Origin: Clostridiales bacterium GWF2_38_85
GTDB lineage: Bacteria > Bacillota > Clostridia > Oscillospirales > CAG-382
NCBI GenBank assembly: GCA_001797275.1
Contig: MGOY01000028.1
Span: 1-64,000 of the forward strand
Length of the DNA stretch: 64,000 bases
Reading direction: 5' to 3'
In this document: piece after piece, positions 8,842 to 17,692 of the stretch
Position numbering within the stretch: the stretch's first letter is position 1
Layout: each line of letters begins with the position of its first letter
Notes under the pieces: model-generated
What the model saw: only the letters and a program-made list of their open reading frames with translations
What the model was told of the DNA's origin: nothing
Databases searched by the model: none
Program-made: the position numbers and the translations under genes

Positions 8842-9942
8842 TTAGTTAAAATATACGGGTTGACCTGTCTTTGCTGATTTATATATACCGTCAAGAATTA
8901 ATGATACTGTGTATGCTTGTTCAGGTGTAACGAAAGGTGTCTTATCATTGACAACAGCGTCGATCCAGAGCATAGCTTCACGATCCTCAGGCTTCATGTT
9001 ACCAACACCTTCATAGAATGCAGCACCACCGCTTGCAAGGTCAGGTTTTAGAACATAACGTCTTCCCTGTCTGATACCGTTAATACGTACTCCATCGTTC
9101 ATATCAATGCCGCCGAGGGTGCCACAGAGGGTTGTAACTGCTTCTCTTGCATCAAGTATATTAAGCGCCCAGCTTGATTCAAGTAATATTGTTGCACCGT
9201 TTTCCATAACAATAAAACCGAAGGCTGCATCTTCAACAGTAAATTGTTCTTTGTCCCATTCGCCCCATGCATTCCCGCTGGGAACGATATTACCGAGTTT
9301 TTTATATGTTGTACCAACGCAGTATTTTGGTTTGTAGTTATTCATTGTCCACAGTGTAAGGTCAAGCGCATGTGTGCCGATGTCTATAAGAGGACCGCCG
9401 CCCTGCTCATATTCGTTAAGGAATACACCCCAGGTTGGAACTTCACGGCGGCGAAGAGCAGTTGCTTTAGCATAATATATATCACCAAGTGTTCCGTTTT
9501 CGACTTCACCTTTTACAAATAACGAATCAGGTCTCTGTCTGTTCTGATATCCGATGGTAAGCTTCTTGCCGGTACGCTTTGCAGCTTCAACCATTTTTTT
9601 GGCTTCTTCAGCATTAATTGCCATAGGTTTTTCGCAGCAAACATGCTTGCCTGCTTCAAGAGCATCAACGCTGATGAAGCTGTGGCTTCTGTTGGGGGTT
9701 AAAACATGAATTACATCAATAGTCTTATCCTCAAGAAGCTTTTTGTAATCTGTATAAACCTTTGCATCTGCTGTTCCATATTCGACTTTTGCTTTCTCGG
9801 CTTTCTCAATTATAAGGTCACAAAATGCAACCATATTAACGTTGGGAAGAGTCTTAAGTGCCGGTAAATGCTTTCCGTTTGCGATACCGCCACAACCGAT
9901 TATACCAATTCTAACCTTATCTGATGCTGCTATTTTACTCAT
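8842..9942 (-). CDS. Gfo/Idh/MocA family oxidoreductase
   Basis: 366 residues. An N-terminal Rossmann fold with GIIGCGGIANGKHLPAL (about 13-29) binds NAD(P). CEKPMAINAEEAK carries the conserved EKP Lys of the family (about 95-100), and GGGPLIDIGTHALDL carries the catalytic D-x-G-x-H motif. It probably oxidises a sugar or cyclitol. It lies between two TIM-barrel isomerases, suggesting a short pathway that oxidises and isomerises one carbohydrate. The start ATG is preceded by GGAGG. Substrate cannot be read from sequence. Confidence 0.93.
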   Translation of the reverse strand: MSKIAASDKVRIGIIGCGGIANGKHLPALKTLPNVNMVAFCDLIIEKAEKAKVEYGTADAKVYTDYKKLLEDKTIDVIHVLTPNRSHSFISVDALEAGKHVCCEKPMAINAEEAKKMVEAAKRTGKKLTIGYQNRQRPDSLFVKGEVENGTLGDIYYAKATALRRREVPTWGVFLNEYEQGGGPLIDIGTHALDLTLWTMNNYKPKYCVGTTYKKLGNIVPSGNAWGEWDKEQFTVEDAAFGFIVMENGATILLESSWALNILDAREAVTTLCGTLGGIDMNDGVRINGIRQGRRYVLKPDLASGGAAFYEGVGNMKPEDREAMLWIDAVVNDKTPFVTPEQAYTVSLILDGIYKSAKTGQPVYFN

Positions 9943-9959
9943 AAAAATCCTCCAAAAAT

Positions 9960-10292
9960 TTATTTTCTATAATAACTATAATAAGCAATTACTGTACGTT
10001 CCTGTTGATGCTCTAAATCATAACCGGTTATGACAACACCGTTCAGGCTCATAAATTCCCATGCGTTAAAATTTTCAATCTTAACTCTGAATAATGTTTC
10101 ACCACTGCCTGTCAGTATAAGCTCGCCGTTACGCACATTAATAGATCCGTTTTTCCCGATGACTGATTCCACGTTGTCTTTTCGTTCGAGTGAATATTCA
10201 ACATGATGTTCGTCAAGCCTGTTTGCCATGTACTTCTTATAGGCAATGCTTGAAGTATCCTTTGGTGGCTTTCGCCTGAAACGATTAAACAT
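9960..10292 (-). CDS. Small hypothetical protein in the sugar isomerase operon
   Basis: 110 residues, no family recognised. The N-terminus is very basic (MFNRFRRKPPK). The rest is predicted beta-rich, with alternating hydrophobic residues and segments such as NGELILTGSGETLFRVKIEN and NGVVITGYDLEH. No signal peptide or membrane helix is visible. The start lies one base from the stop of the upstream isomerase (10294) and the stop is 17 bp before the oxidoreductase start. It is therefore co-transcribed and perhaps functionally tied to the sugar enzymes. Confidence 0.7.
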   Translation of the reverse strand: MFNRFRRKPPKDTSSIAYKKYMANRLDEHHVEYSLERKDNVESVIGKNGSINVRNGELILTGSGETLFRVKIENFNAWEFMSLNGVVITGYDLEHQQERTVIAYYSYYRK

Positions 10293-10293
10293 T

Positions 10294-11079
10294 TTATTCT
10301 ATAAAAAGCAGTTTTTTAAAATATTCAATTGAATATTTTATACCCTGCTCACCAAGCTCACCCTGCCATATACCTGAATGCGGCTCAAGTGATAAAACTC
10401 CTTTATATTTCTTTGCGCGTAATATTGAAATTAATTCCGGCCAGTTTGTCATATCCATTCCTGCGGGCGGGTCATCAAGATGCACACCATTGATATTTAC
10501 AGTGCCTTTCAAGTGGACATGATAAAATCTGTCTCCCCATTCCAAAGCTTCGGCTCTGTAATCTCTGCCGCCGTTAATCGAATGTGAAGAATCAAATTTT
10601 ATACCGAGCTTTGGAAGATGTCTAAGAATGATGGACCATTCTCTCGGATTGGTAACATAGTTGTTCCAGCTGCAATTTACAACACATACCTTAACTTCAT
10701 CTTTTGCATAGTCAATTAATGAAGAAATGTAATTAATAGCTGCGGTAATATTTGAATAATAGCTGATGCCGTCAACATAGTTAACAGTAAGCATATAAAC
10801 AGGGCATGATAATCTTTTACAAAGATCAATCAAATCAAACTCCTGTTTCTGTTCTTTCAGATTGATAGAACCATCATTGTTTATTCTCGGTCTCCCCCAT
10901 CTTCCGATAGCGGACATTTCAACCGAATTCTCCTGCATTGCTTTCTTAATTCCGGCTTCCTCATTAAATATGTAACTGATATCATCTGCATTGACATCCA
11001 TTTCGGCATAATCCAGTCCGTATTTACGTACTTTTTGAATTCCGGCAGCATTATGGTCTGTTATAATTCCAAGTTTCAA
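10294..11079 (-). CDS. Second sugar phosphate isomerase/epimerase (TIM barrel)
   Basis: 261 residues. The start is TTG, placed by an AGGTGA site five bases upstream. It has the xylose-isomerase-like barrel: MKLGIITDHNAAG at the start, GIKFDSSHSINGG (Asp/His, about 172), YHVHLKGT (His, about 200) and GVLSLEPHSG (Glu) near the end. It is a distant paralogue of the 7848-8816 product and the first gene of the operon. Two related barrels in one operon suggest successive steps, or an isomerase and an epimerase, on the same substrate. Confidence 0.85.
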   Translation of the reverse strand: MKLGIITDHNAAGIQKVRKYGLDYAEMDVNADDISYIFNEEAGIKKAMQENSVEMSAIGRWGRPRINNDGSINLKEQKQEFDLIDLCKRLSCPVYMLTVNYVDGISYYSNITAAINYISSLIDYAKDEVKVCVVNCSWNNYVTNPREWSIILRHLPKLGIKFDSSHSINGGRDYRAEALEWGDRFYHVHLKGTVNINGVHLDDPPAGMDMTNWPELISILRAKKYKGVLSLEPHSGIWQGELGEQGIKYSIEYFKKLLFIE

Positions 11080-11133
11080 AAAATCACCTTACCTTATTGC
11101 GAACGCTTTGTTTCGCATTTTTCATATGCAACT

Positions 11134-11161
11134 ATTATAACATTATTATTCAAAATGACAA
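11134..11161 (-). promoter_or_regulatory. Promoter of the sugar isomerase operon
   Basis: On the minus strand TTGTCA, a 16-bp spacer, then TATAAT (complement of 11134-11139). The leader contains a small inverted repeat GCGAA/TTCGC at about 11099-11117 that could be an operator or hairpin. Confidence 0.65.
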
Positions 11162-11212
11162 CCCTTTTTTCATAATTAATAATAAAAATTCTCTTTTACT
11201 TTTACAAGCAAA

Positions 11213-12697
11213 CTATTGTTTAATCATACTAAAATAAATTTTAGATTTTTTCAGATAATAATTAAATTTTTCAATTTTTGAAGCTGCTTTTACATTATTG
11301 GTTACTAATATTTTATATTTTTCAAAATCGGATGAATATAATTTTGTTTTATTCCGATATCCATTGAATTGAGTTAAGTATATTAAATTATACCAGAAAT
11401 TTATCTCCTCGTTATTGTTAATATTACCCCAAAAATTTTTATATATAGTATCGGAATTACCAAACATTATACCGTTTAATTCTTCCTCTGAATATATTTT
11501 TTTATCTATTGCAATCTGACATATATCGGTTCCGGGTAAAAATCCCAATCCATGAAGCTGCAGTGAAAATGGTGGGTATAATTTCATACAAAGCTCATAA
11601 GATTTTTTCAGGTCTTCTAAAGTTTCAAATGGATGTCTGAGCATAAAGTCATAAACAATGTTTGGAACTCCGCAGCTCTGCAATATTTTGGAAGCCTTGA
11701 GTATTTGTTGTTCGGTTTCATATCGATTGAATATATCTCGCCTGATGTATTCTGAACCGCTTTGTATGCCTACTGTAATTTCGAAAAGGCCTGCTTCAAC
11801 AAGCTTCATTATCGTATATTCTTTAATTTTCAATGGATGTCCCCATATTTCAAATGGCAGACCTATTCCGTTTTTATACCTGCTTGTAAATTCATCAATC
11901 CAACTCTTATCATCAGGAAATATTTCATCCCAGAAGTGTATAAATCTTAATTTTTTAATATGTTTTTTTGCATCGTTAAGTTCTGACATAAGATTTTCGA
12001 CACTGCGAAATTTAACATATTTTTGACCTGTATACAAGCGTCTCAGATTAACAGACGAACAATAAGAACATGAAAATGGGCAACCTCGTGTTGCTGATAT
12101 TTCATAACCATATGAATTTAAATTTTGGTCTTTATAGATAATTCTATTATTATCTATTAATATTCTGTTATTATTACATGCTTCTGGTAATCCATATTCG
12201 TCGGCAGTTTCTTTTAATGGAAGAAGTTCATTTTTTATTAATTTGTTTTCTTTATAATAAATAATATTGGGTAGATTGTCAGGGCTGTTTCCGGAAGCTA
12301 TAGAATCAGCAAACTGTACAATTGCTTCTTCACCTTCACCAGAAATGACATAATCAGCACCATTTTCAAATGCTTTTTTAGGTATAAGTGTAACCAAAAC
12401 TCCGCCCCATATGGTTAAAAATCCACATTCCTTAACTGCTTGCTGAACCTTTTTTACTGTTTCAAGATTAAAAGAGCTCATCACACTAAATCCGACAAAA
12501 ATCGGATTGATTTTTCTGATAAGCTCTTTTAATAAATTTATTTCCTTTGCAGTTATATCATTAAGATGTTTACTATTATATTTCTTAATAGCAATTATCG
12601 TTGGGTTATATCCTGATTTTTTTAAAGCTGCTTCGAGATACTTAACTCCTATTTGTTTTGGGTTATAAAATGAAATTAAAACAACATTTTTATTCAA
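11213..12697 (-). CDS. B12-binding-domain radical SAM protein
   Basis: 494 residues. The N-terminal about 150 residues resemble a cobalamin-binding Rossmann domain (VVLISFYNP, FVGFSVMSS, TIWGGVLVTLIPKKA, YVISGEGEEA). The radical SAM core follows with the cluster motif C-x3-C-x2-C in ATRGCPFSCSYCSS (about 205-218). GLPFEIWGHP and TVGIQSGSE fit later barrel strands. Such proteins modify lipids, polyketides or hopanoid-like substrates, often methylating them. The start overlaps the end of the glycosyltransferase gene by eight bases, so the two are co-translated. No terminator is visible downstream. Confidence 0.88.
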   Translation of the reverse strand: MNKNVVLISFYNPKQIGVKYLEAALKKSGYNPTIIAIKKYNSKHLNDITAKEINLLKELIRKINPIFVGFSVMSSFNLETVKKVQQAVKECGFLTIWGGVLVTLIPKKAFENGADYVISGEGEEAIVQFADSIASGNSPDNLPNIIYYKENKLIKNELLPLKETADEYGLPEACNNNRILIDNNRIIYKDQNLNSYGYEISATRGCPFSCSYCSSVNLRRLYTGQKYVKFRSVENLMSELNDAKKHIKKLRFIHFWDEIFPDDKSWIDEFTSRYKNGIGLPFEIWGHPLKIKEYTIMKLVEAGLFEITVGIQSGSEYIRRDIFNRYETEQQILKASKILQSCGVPNIVYDFMLRHPFETLEDLKKSYELCMKLYPPFSLQLHGLGFLPGTDICQIAIDKKIYSEEELNGIMFGNSDTIYKNFWGNINNNEEINFWYNLIYLTQFNGYRNKTKLYSSDFEKYKILVTNNVKAASKIEKFNYYLKKSKIYFSMIKQ

Positions 12698-13673
12698 AAC
12701 GCTCTTCCTTTTGATTTTGTTCTTCTTTTTTTATATCTTTTTCTGTTTCACGTACTAAATAAATTGGTCTCTTTTTTGTTTCAAGATAGGTTTTAGATAA
12801 ATATTGCCCAAGAACGCCAATTGAGAATATCTGTATTCCGCCGAGAAGTAAAATAACAACCATTGTTGAAGGCCAGCCTGCTGCTGAAACATGCCATACA
12901 AGCTCACGAACAATCAAAGCGATTATACTTATAAATGCTATAAAAGTGAAGAATATACCCAAAAAAGAAGCTAAAACCAACGGAGCTGTTGAAAATGCAA
13001 TTATACATTCAAGTGAATACTTAAAAAGCTTCCAGAAATTAAATTTTGTTTTCCCAGCTACTCGCTCTATATTTTTATATTCAAGCCATTTTGTTTTATA
13101 TCCTACCCAGCAGAAAATGCCTTTCGTAAACCGGTTATATTCTTGTAAAGAAAGTACGGCATCCGTCATCTTTCGATTCATAAGCCTGAAATCTCTGGCT
13201 CCTTCAATCATTTCTGTTTCCGAAATTTTATTTATCAACTTATAAAAAAGCTTTGCAAAAAATGAACGAATCAAGGGCTCGCCTTTACGTGTGTTTCTTC
13301 TTGTCGCAACAGAATCATAATCTTCAGTTTTCAACGTGTTATACATTTCGGGTAATAAAGCAGGTGGATCCTGCAAATCAGCATCCATAATTGCAACATA
13401 ATCACCTTTGCTTGTTTGAAGACCGGCAAACATAGCAGGTTCCTTACCGAAATTTCTTGAAAAGGATATAAATCTGGCACGCTCATCCTTAATTGCTAAT
13501 TCTTTTAAGAGAGCAATTGTGTTATCTTTTGAACCGTCGTTGACAAAAATAAATTCAAAGTCAACATAATTCATCTGCTCAGCGATCTTTATTATCTCAG
13601 TATAAAAAAACGGTATTGTTTCATATTCATTATAACAAGGAACAACAATTGATATCAATTCTTTTTTATTCAT
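12690..13673 (-). CDS. Glycosyltransferase family 2, GtrB/DPM-like, membrane anchored
   Basis: 327 residues. The N-terminal GT-A domain begins SIVVPCYNEYETIP, with a D-x-D-type metal motif in AIMDADLQDPP (about 96-104). Two C-terminal transmembrane helices (about 232-258 and 265-290) match bactoprenol glucosyltransferases such as GtrB/YkoT. It likely transfers a sugar from a nucleotide donor to undecaprenyl phosphate. It is followed by a radical SAM gene overlapping by eight bases, which suggests a lipid- or glycan-modifying pair. Confidence 0.92.
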   Translation of the reverse strand: MNKKELISIVVPCYNEYETIPFFYTEIIKIAEQMNYVDFEFIFVNDGSKDNTIALLKELAIKDERARFISFSRNFGKEPAMFAGLQTSKGDYVAIMDADLQDPPALLPEMYNTLKTEDYDSVATRRNTRKGEPLIRSFFAKLFYKLINKISETEMIEGARDFRLMNRKMTDAVLSLQEYNRFTKGIFCWVGYKTKWLEYKNIERVAGKTKFNFWKLFKYSLECIIAFSTAPLVLASFLGIFFTFIAFISIIALIVRELVWHVSAAGWPSTMVVILLLGGIQIFSIGVLGQYLSKTYLETKKRPIYLVRETEKDIKKEEQNQKEERFE

Positions 13674-13757
13674 GTTGAATTGCAGATATATTCTGCTACT
13701 CCCTATTTGATTATACTAATAATATCATAAATTTAAACAAAAGTAAACCTATAAAAT

Positions 13758-13786
13758 ATGCGTTCGGATAATTTTACCGAACGCAT
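13758..13786 (-). terminator. Terminator of the serine hydrolase gene
   Basis: A perfect 10-bp stem ATGCGTTCGG/CCGAACGCAT (13758-13767, 13777-13786) with a nine-base loop and ATTTTATA following on the minus strand. It lies 17 bp past the stop at 13803. Confidence 0.75.
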
Positions 13787-13802
13787 TTTATAAATATTTT
13801 GT

Positions 13803-14918
13803 TTAGTAATTTCTCATAATTTTATCTATTTCACGGACAACATTAACTATATGAGATGTATATGTATCATTAGTATATGATTTTGTTGTTAAGACAATAA
13901 GTATATATGGATCATTTGTCATTATTATACCTGCTTCATGGCAAACATTGTGAACCCACCCGCTTTTATGTGCAAATTGGACATTCATTCCTATTGCATC
14001 ATATGTAATTGGGCTGCTGACTGATAAGCACAGATTAAACAGATCCTTACCTTCCGAACATGAATCCTTAAACTCATATATTTCATTCCACCAAATCGCA
14101 GCATCTCTTGCTGAAACAAGCGGCCAATCATAATCAGAATATGAATTTTTACAACCTGCAGAAGCTAACATACTTGAAGCTCCATTCCCAAATTTATCAT
14201 AGAGCATCATATAAGCAATATTATCGCTTTTTACCATTGAATAATTAAGGAGGGTTTTTATCGAATAAGTTGAACCAATATCACTATATTTTAAAACACC
14301 CGATCCTGAAGTGTAATGATAACTCTGATATTTTATTGAATCGTTTAAAGATGCTGCTCCGTTTGCTATTTGTTGATAAATATATAACGCATATGGAGCT
14401 TTTACTGTTGAAGCACAGATGTATGTATCGTCAATATTATATGCAATATATGAACCATCCGAAATTCTGATTGCTAAAAATGATGTATCATATGCGTAAT
14501 TAGCAATAAGGCTATCTAGTTTTGTTGTATCGGTTTTCAACTTTGAACCGGATGATTGATGAAGGACAACCTTATTATCTGAAACATATAAATTACTAAC
14601 TAACTCCGAAATGCCATTTGATGTTCTTGTAACAACAGGTTTTGCAAGAACTTCCGGTAAAGTAAATGGATTAAAGACTGTTGGGTTTGTTATTATAAGC
14701 TTATTCATAGGTACAGAAGCAGGATCAAAATCATTTATATTGCTGTTTACAGTATATGCATCAGAAACTTCAATCTTTTCAGAGGGAACAAAAACAGCTG
14801 AATCAGTTACGAGTTCAGTCAGAACTTCTGTATTGATGTTATCATCGCTACTTTGTTTTGCTTGACAGCTTGAAAAAACTATTCCCACAACAAACAGCAG
14901 CAAAATAATTTTTCGCAT
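13803..14918 (-). CDS. Class-A beta-lactamase-like serine hydrolase, lipoprotein
   Basis: 371 residues. A lipoprotein signal peptide ends in the lipobox F-S-S-C18. A low-complexity linker precedes a hydrolase domain with S170-T-V-K173 (Ser-x-x-Lys nucleophile), S231-D-N233 and K318-S-G320, the three signature motifs of class A beta-lactamases in correct order. No Glu166-type omega loop was confidently identified. Function could be a beta-lactamase or a peptidoglycan/DD-peptidase-like enzyme on the outer face of the membrane. No good ribosome site precedes the ATG. A short ORF with a strong site overlaps the start (14879-14977). Confidence 0.85.
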   Translation of the reverse strand: MRKIILLLFVVGIVFSSCQAKQSSDDNINTEVLTELVTDSAVFVPSEKIEVSDAYTVNSNINDFDPASVPMNKLIITNPTVFNPFTLPEVLAKPVVTRTSNGISELVSNLYVSDNKVVLHQSSGSKLKTDTTKLDSLIANYAYDTSFLAIRISDGSYIAYNIDDTYICASTVKAPYALYIYQQIANGAASLNDSIKYQSYHYTSGSGVLKYSDIGSTYSIKTLLNYSMVKSDNIAYMMLYDKFGNGASSMLASAGCKNSYSDYDWPLVSARDAAIWWNEIYEFKDSCSEGKDLFNLCLSVSSPITYDAIGMNVQFAHKSGWVHNVCHEAGIIMTNDPYILIVLTTKSYTNDTYTSHIVNVVREIDKIMRNY

Positions 14919-14977
14919 ACTAAGCGCATAGAGAACAAATAAATAGCGCTGTTATTTACAGCAACTTTTATGTTCAA
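14879..14977 (-). CDS. Candidate leader peptide overlapping the serine hydrolase start
   Basis: A 32-codon ORF begins with TTG at 14977, six bases after a near-perfect GAGGAGG (complement of 14984-14990). It ends with TAG at 14879-14881, 37 bases inside the hydrolase gene in another frame. The hydrolase ATG at 14918 lacks its own good ribosome site, so translation may be coupled through this ORF. The peptide ends in a Cys-rich run (C-C-C-L-L-W-E). The alternative is that the GAGGAGG simply serves a longer, frameshifted N-terminus. Confidence 0.35.
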   Translation of the reverse strand: MNIKVAVNNSAIYLFSMRLVCEKLFCCCLLWE

Positions 14978-15054
14978 CTATGTCCTCCTCTACTAAGATT
15001 TTTTGCTTAAAAATAATTACCAAAGAAATTAATTTCGGTGATTTATTTTTGGAT

Positions 15055-15083
15055 ATTATAACATTAGCAGAAAGGTTTGTCAA
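15055..15083 (-). promoter_or_regulatory. Consensus promoter for the serine hydrolase gene
   Basis: On the minus strand TTGACA (complement of 15078-15083), a 17-bp spacer and TATAAT (complement of 15055-15060). It predicts a leader of about 130 bases containing the GAGGAGG site. The remaining AT-rich sequence from about 15084 to 15344 shows no gene. Confidence 0.75.
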
Positions 15084-15344
15084 AGGTTATTTGATGAACA
15101 TTATCTTTGAAGTATAGGTTAGATGTAAATAATATATTAATAAATTATATTGCGTGACATATTTTCACTAATGCTTGAATATATTATTATATTTCTTTAG
15201 GTACATTTTTGTATATATTTATAATAAGCTAGTCTATTTTCTTTGTATTTTTCCACATAAAATATGCTTCCTAAACATATTATAATTCATTTAATACAGA
15301 TTTTCATCTACTGAAATGCTTTCAATTATATTGTTATAAATAGG

Positions 15345-15370
15345 AAGTGTGCAGAGTTACCTGCACACTT
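15345..15370 (-). terminator. Terminator-like hairpin after the metallophosphoesterase
   Basis: A perfect 10-bp stem AAGTGTGCAG/CTGCACACTT around a six-base loop, 10 bp past the stop at 15381. The following T tract on the minus strand is weak. Confidence 0.65.
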
Positions 15371-15380
15371 ATTAAATAGT

Positions 15381-17399
15381 TTATTTATTACCAAGACTGA
15401 GTATTTGCTCATCTGTCAAGACCACACTGTATACTCTTGCATATGCTACATTACCATTGAAGAAGGAGTCACCGGTACCGCCTGAGTTTATATCCGAACC
15501 TACGCAAAAAGCATGAGCTCCAGCTTCTGCTGGGTATGTTATAAGGCCATTGGCATCTTTTAATGCTGCAAGTTCACCATCGACATAAAGCTTGACCGTT
15601 TTTCCGTCATATGTTCCGACAAGTGAATAATACTTACCTTTTTCAATATCAGTTGAAATTGTTGTGTAATTACCGCCTATTGAAATCCAGAATTCAATCT
15701 GTCCGTTAGCGGTTATTTCAAATCCATATCCACCGGATTGCATATTTGCGAATGCATCCATATATGAAGACCCAAATTCATTTATCTTTATTTTTGCTGC
15801 TATAGTTAATTTCTCAGTATAATTTGCATATTCATCAGCAGAAAATTTAATTCTGAGATAATCTCCCTGCCCTTTAAATTTTGCAACATAAGCATCATTA
15901 AGTTCACTGTCTTTTTCAATAACAGCATTAAAGTTTTCTACTGTTTTATTAAGATCACCGGCGTCGCTTGCACCATTCTCATCAAAGACTATATCAAGCA
16001 TATCGGCGTCCGGAACAGGTGCATTGGGATCAAGTGGTGCGGGTGGTTCACCCGTTGTCTTAAAGGTTGCTTCGATTGCAGTATCAGATTCCTTCCCATA
16101 TGAATCTATTGCTGTAACTGTAACCTTGTATTCGGTACCTGATGTTAATCCGGTTGCAGTATATGACATTGTTTCCGGCATATCAAGGAAATAGAACTCT
16201 GACCAGATTTTGAAAGAAAGTTTCTTTGTATTATCTGATGCTAAATAGAAATCAAATCTGTAGCTATGTAAATTTTCACCGTCTGTAGCTTGCTTGAAGG
16301 ATAATGTACAGCTGCTGTCCTTTATATTGGATATGTCAAGAGTTGTTCCTTCAGTAAATACAGGTTTATCTGCTGTTTGATAACGAGCATCAGTATAAAC
16401 AAATGTATCTGTACTTGTAGGGTTCTCAATTGAATATATATTCGGGAAAAATTGAGAAGTAATTAAATCATACGGTTTGAAATCGATACTATTGTCTGAA
16501 TATACTTCAACTACATAGAATTGAGCCGCTTTTTCTTTATTTGGAGGTAGTGTTCCGTAAACCATACCGCTCTCAAGTTCAAAATAGCTGAGAGTACCGG
16601 TACCGAGGGATGTGAAATCCTTCTGATTTATTGATCTCGGATCATTTACCGGATAATGTGAATGTCCGGAGAAATCTACAACCTGAGGATATTTCTTTAA
16701 AACTGCTGTAAGGTTAGTTGTTCCCCATGCATCACTACCGTATACAGTATTGGTAATGTGCGGATGCTGGGTAACAAAAATCGGCTTATCAGGTGCATCT
16801 GCTACTGCTTTTGCAAGCTCTTCATCAAGCCACGTTAACGAAGAAGCATAGTCAAGATTCTCGTTATCCATCGAAACTCCGATGAAATGATAACCGTTAA
16901 CGACGATGTGGGTGTTTGCACTTTCACCTGTAACAGTCTCCCAACGAGCTTTTGCATCAGCTTTCGAATCGTTGTTGTAATATTCATGGTTGCCCATAAT
17001 GAATAGTTTTTTTGTTGATTCTTGTAACTTGTTTGTCACAACCTCAGCAAATGAGTTCAATTGATTTTCATAGCCGTTATTGGTCATATCACCGGCAACC
17101 AATAATAAATCAAAATTTTTGTATTCCTGTTCAGCAGAATATGAATATATAAAATCCAATGCCTGTTCGAAACGTTTGTATTCAGTTTGCGTACTTGAGC
17201 CGCTCAGATGAACGTCACTCATTGCTGCAAATCTGAGTACAACTTCCTTTTCAACTGTAGATTCAGATGATGTACTATCCGAATTGTCAGTACTTGCTAC
17301 ACTATCTGCCTGCGATTCGCTGTTATCAGTATTACAAGCTGATAATAATGGTAAAAGCAGAGCAAAAACTAAAAGTAAAACCAATAATGCTTTTTTCAT
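15381..17399 (-). CDS. Secreted metallophosphoesterase lipoprotein with FN3 and LamG-like domains
   Basis: 672 residues. The lipoprotein signal ends L-L-S-A-C22, followed by a Ser/Thr/Asp-rich linker. A calcineurin-like phosphoesterase domain (about 55-310) has MSDVHLSG, VAGDMTNNG, IMGNHEYY, VTQHPH and DFSGHSHYP, covering all metal-binding motifs. A fibronectin type III-like domain (about 360-450) and a C-terminal concanavalin/LamG-like domain (about 465-670, with KTVKLYVDGEL) follow. It is likely cell-surface attached and may hydrolyse phosphoesters of nucleotides or glycans. The leader upstream has three tandem hairpins (17445-17523). Confidence 0.9.
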   Translation of the reverse strand: MKKALLVLLLVFALLLPLLSACNTDNSESQADSVASTDNSDSTSSESTVEKEVVLRFAAMSDVHLSGSSTQTEYKRFEQALDFIYSYSAEQEYKNFDLLLVAGDMTNNGYENQLNSFAEVVTNKLQESTKKLFIMGNHEYYNNDSKADAKARWETVTGESANTHIVVNGYHFIGVSMDNENLDYASSLTWLDEELAKAVADAPDKPIFVTQHPHITNTVYGSDAWGTTNLTAVLKKYPQVVDFSGHSHYPVNDPRSINQKDFTSLGTGTLSYFELESGMVYGTLPPNKEKAAQFYVVEVYSDNSIDFKPYDLITSQFFPNIYSIENPTSTDTFVYTDARYQTADKPVFTEGTTLDISNIKDSSCTLSFKQATDGENLHSYRFDFYLASDNTKKLSFKIWSEFYFLDMPETMSYTATGLTSGTEYKVTVTAIDSYGKESDTAIEATFKTTGEPPAPLDPNAPVPDADMLDIVFDENGASDAGDLNKTVENFNAVIEKDSELNDAYVAKFKGQGDYLRIKFSADEYANYTEKLTIAAKIKINEFGSSYMDAFANMQSGGYGFEITANGQIEFWISIGGNYTTISTDIEKGKYYSLVGTYDGKTVKLYVDGELAALKDANGLITYPAEAGAHAFCVGSDINSGGTGDSFFNGNVAYARVYSVVLTDEQILSLGNK

Positions 17400-17444
17400 T
17401 TATATGACCATGCCTTTCTTTATGAAGCGGAATGTTTTGGGTGG

Positions 17445-17523
17445 TTCGGCATATGCCGAATTTCGGTTATAATTTTAACCGAAAAGCACAAAACTTCCTG
17501 TTTGAAAGATTTTTCTTTCAAAC
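17445..17523 (-). other. Three tandem hairpins upstream of the metallophosphoesterase
   Basis: A 16-bp perfect palindrome TTCGGCATATGCCGAA (17445-17460) is directly followed by TTTCGGTTA/TAACCGAAA (17461-17469, 17476-17484), then GTTTGAAAG/CTTTCAAAC (17500-17508, 17515-17523). The first two share the TTCGG core. They lie 46-124 bp upstream of the start and could be a structured leader, operators or a terminator for plus-strand transcription. Confidence 0.5.
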
Positions 17524-17626
17524 TTTTCTCCTGATGTTAAATTTCTTTTGTTTATTATATACTATTTTTTCAATATATACAAGCTGATATTTTGAAAATA
17601 TATACAGTAAGATGTTAATTCAAAAC

Positions 17627-17655
17627 TTGACTTTTTCAGTAAAATATGATATAAT
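17627..17655 (+). promoter_or_regulatory. murQ promoter
   Basis: TTGACT (17627-17632), 17-bp spacer, TATAAT (17650-17655). Transcription would start near 17662, which rules out any start codon upstream of that and supports the TTG at 17693. Confidence 0.75.
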
Positions 17656-17692
17656 TTTAATAAAATTATTAAATTTATTAGGAGAATTGATT

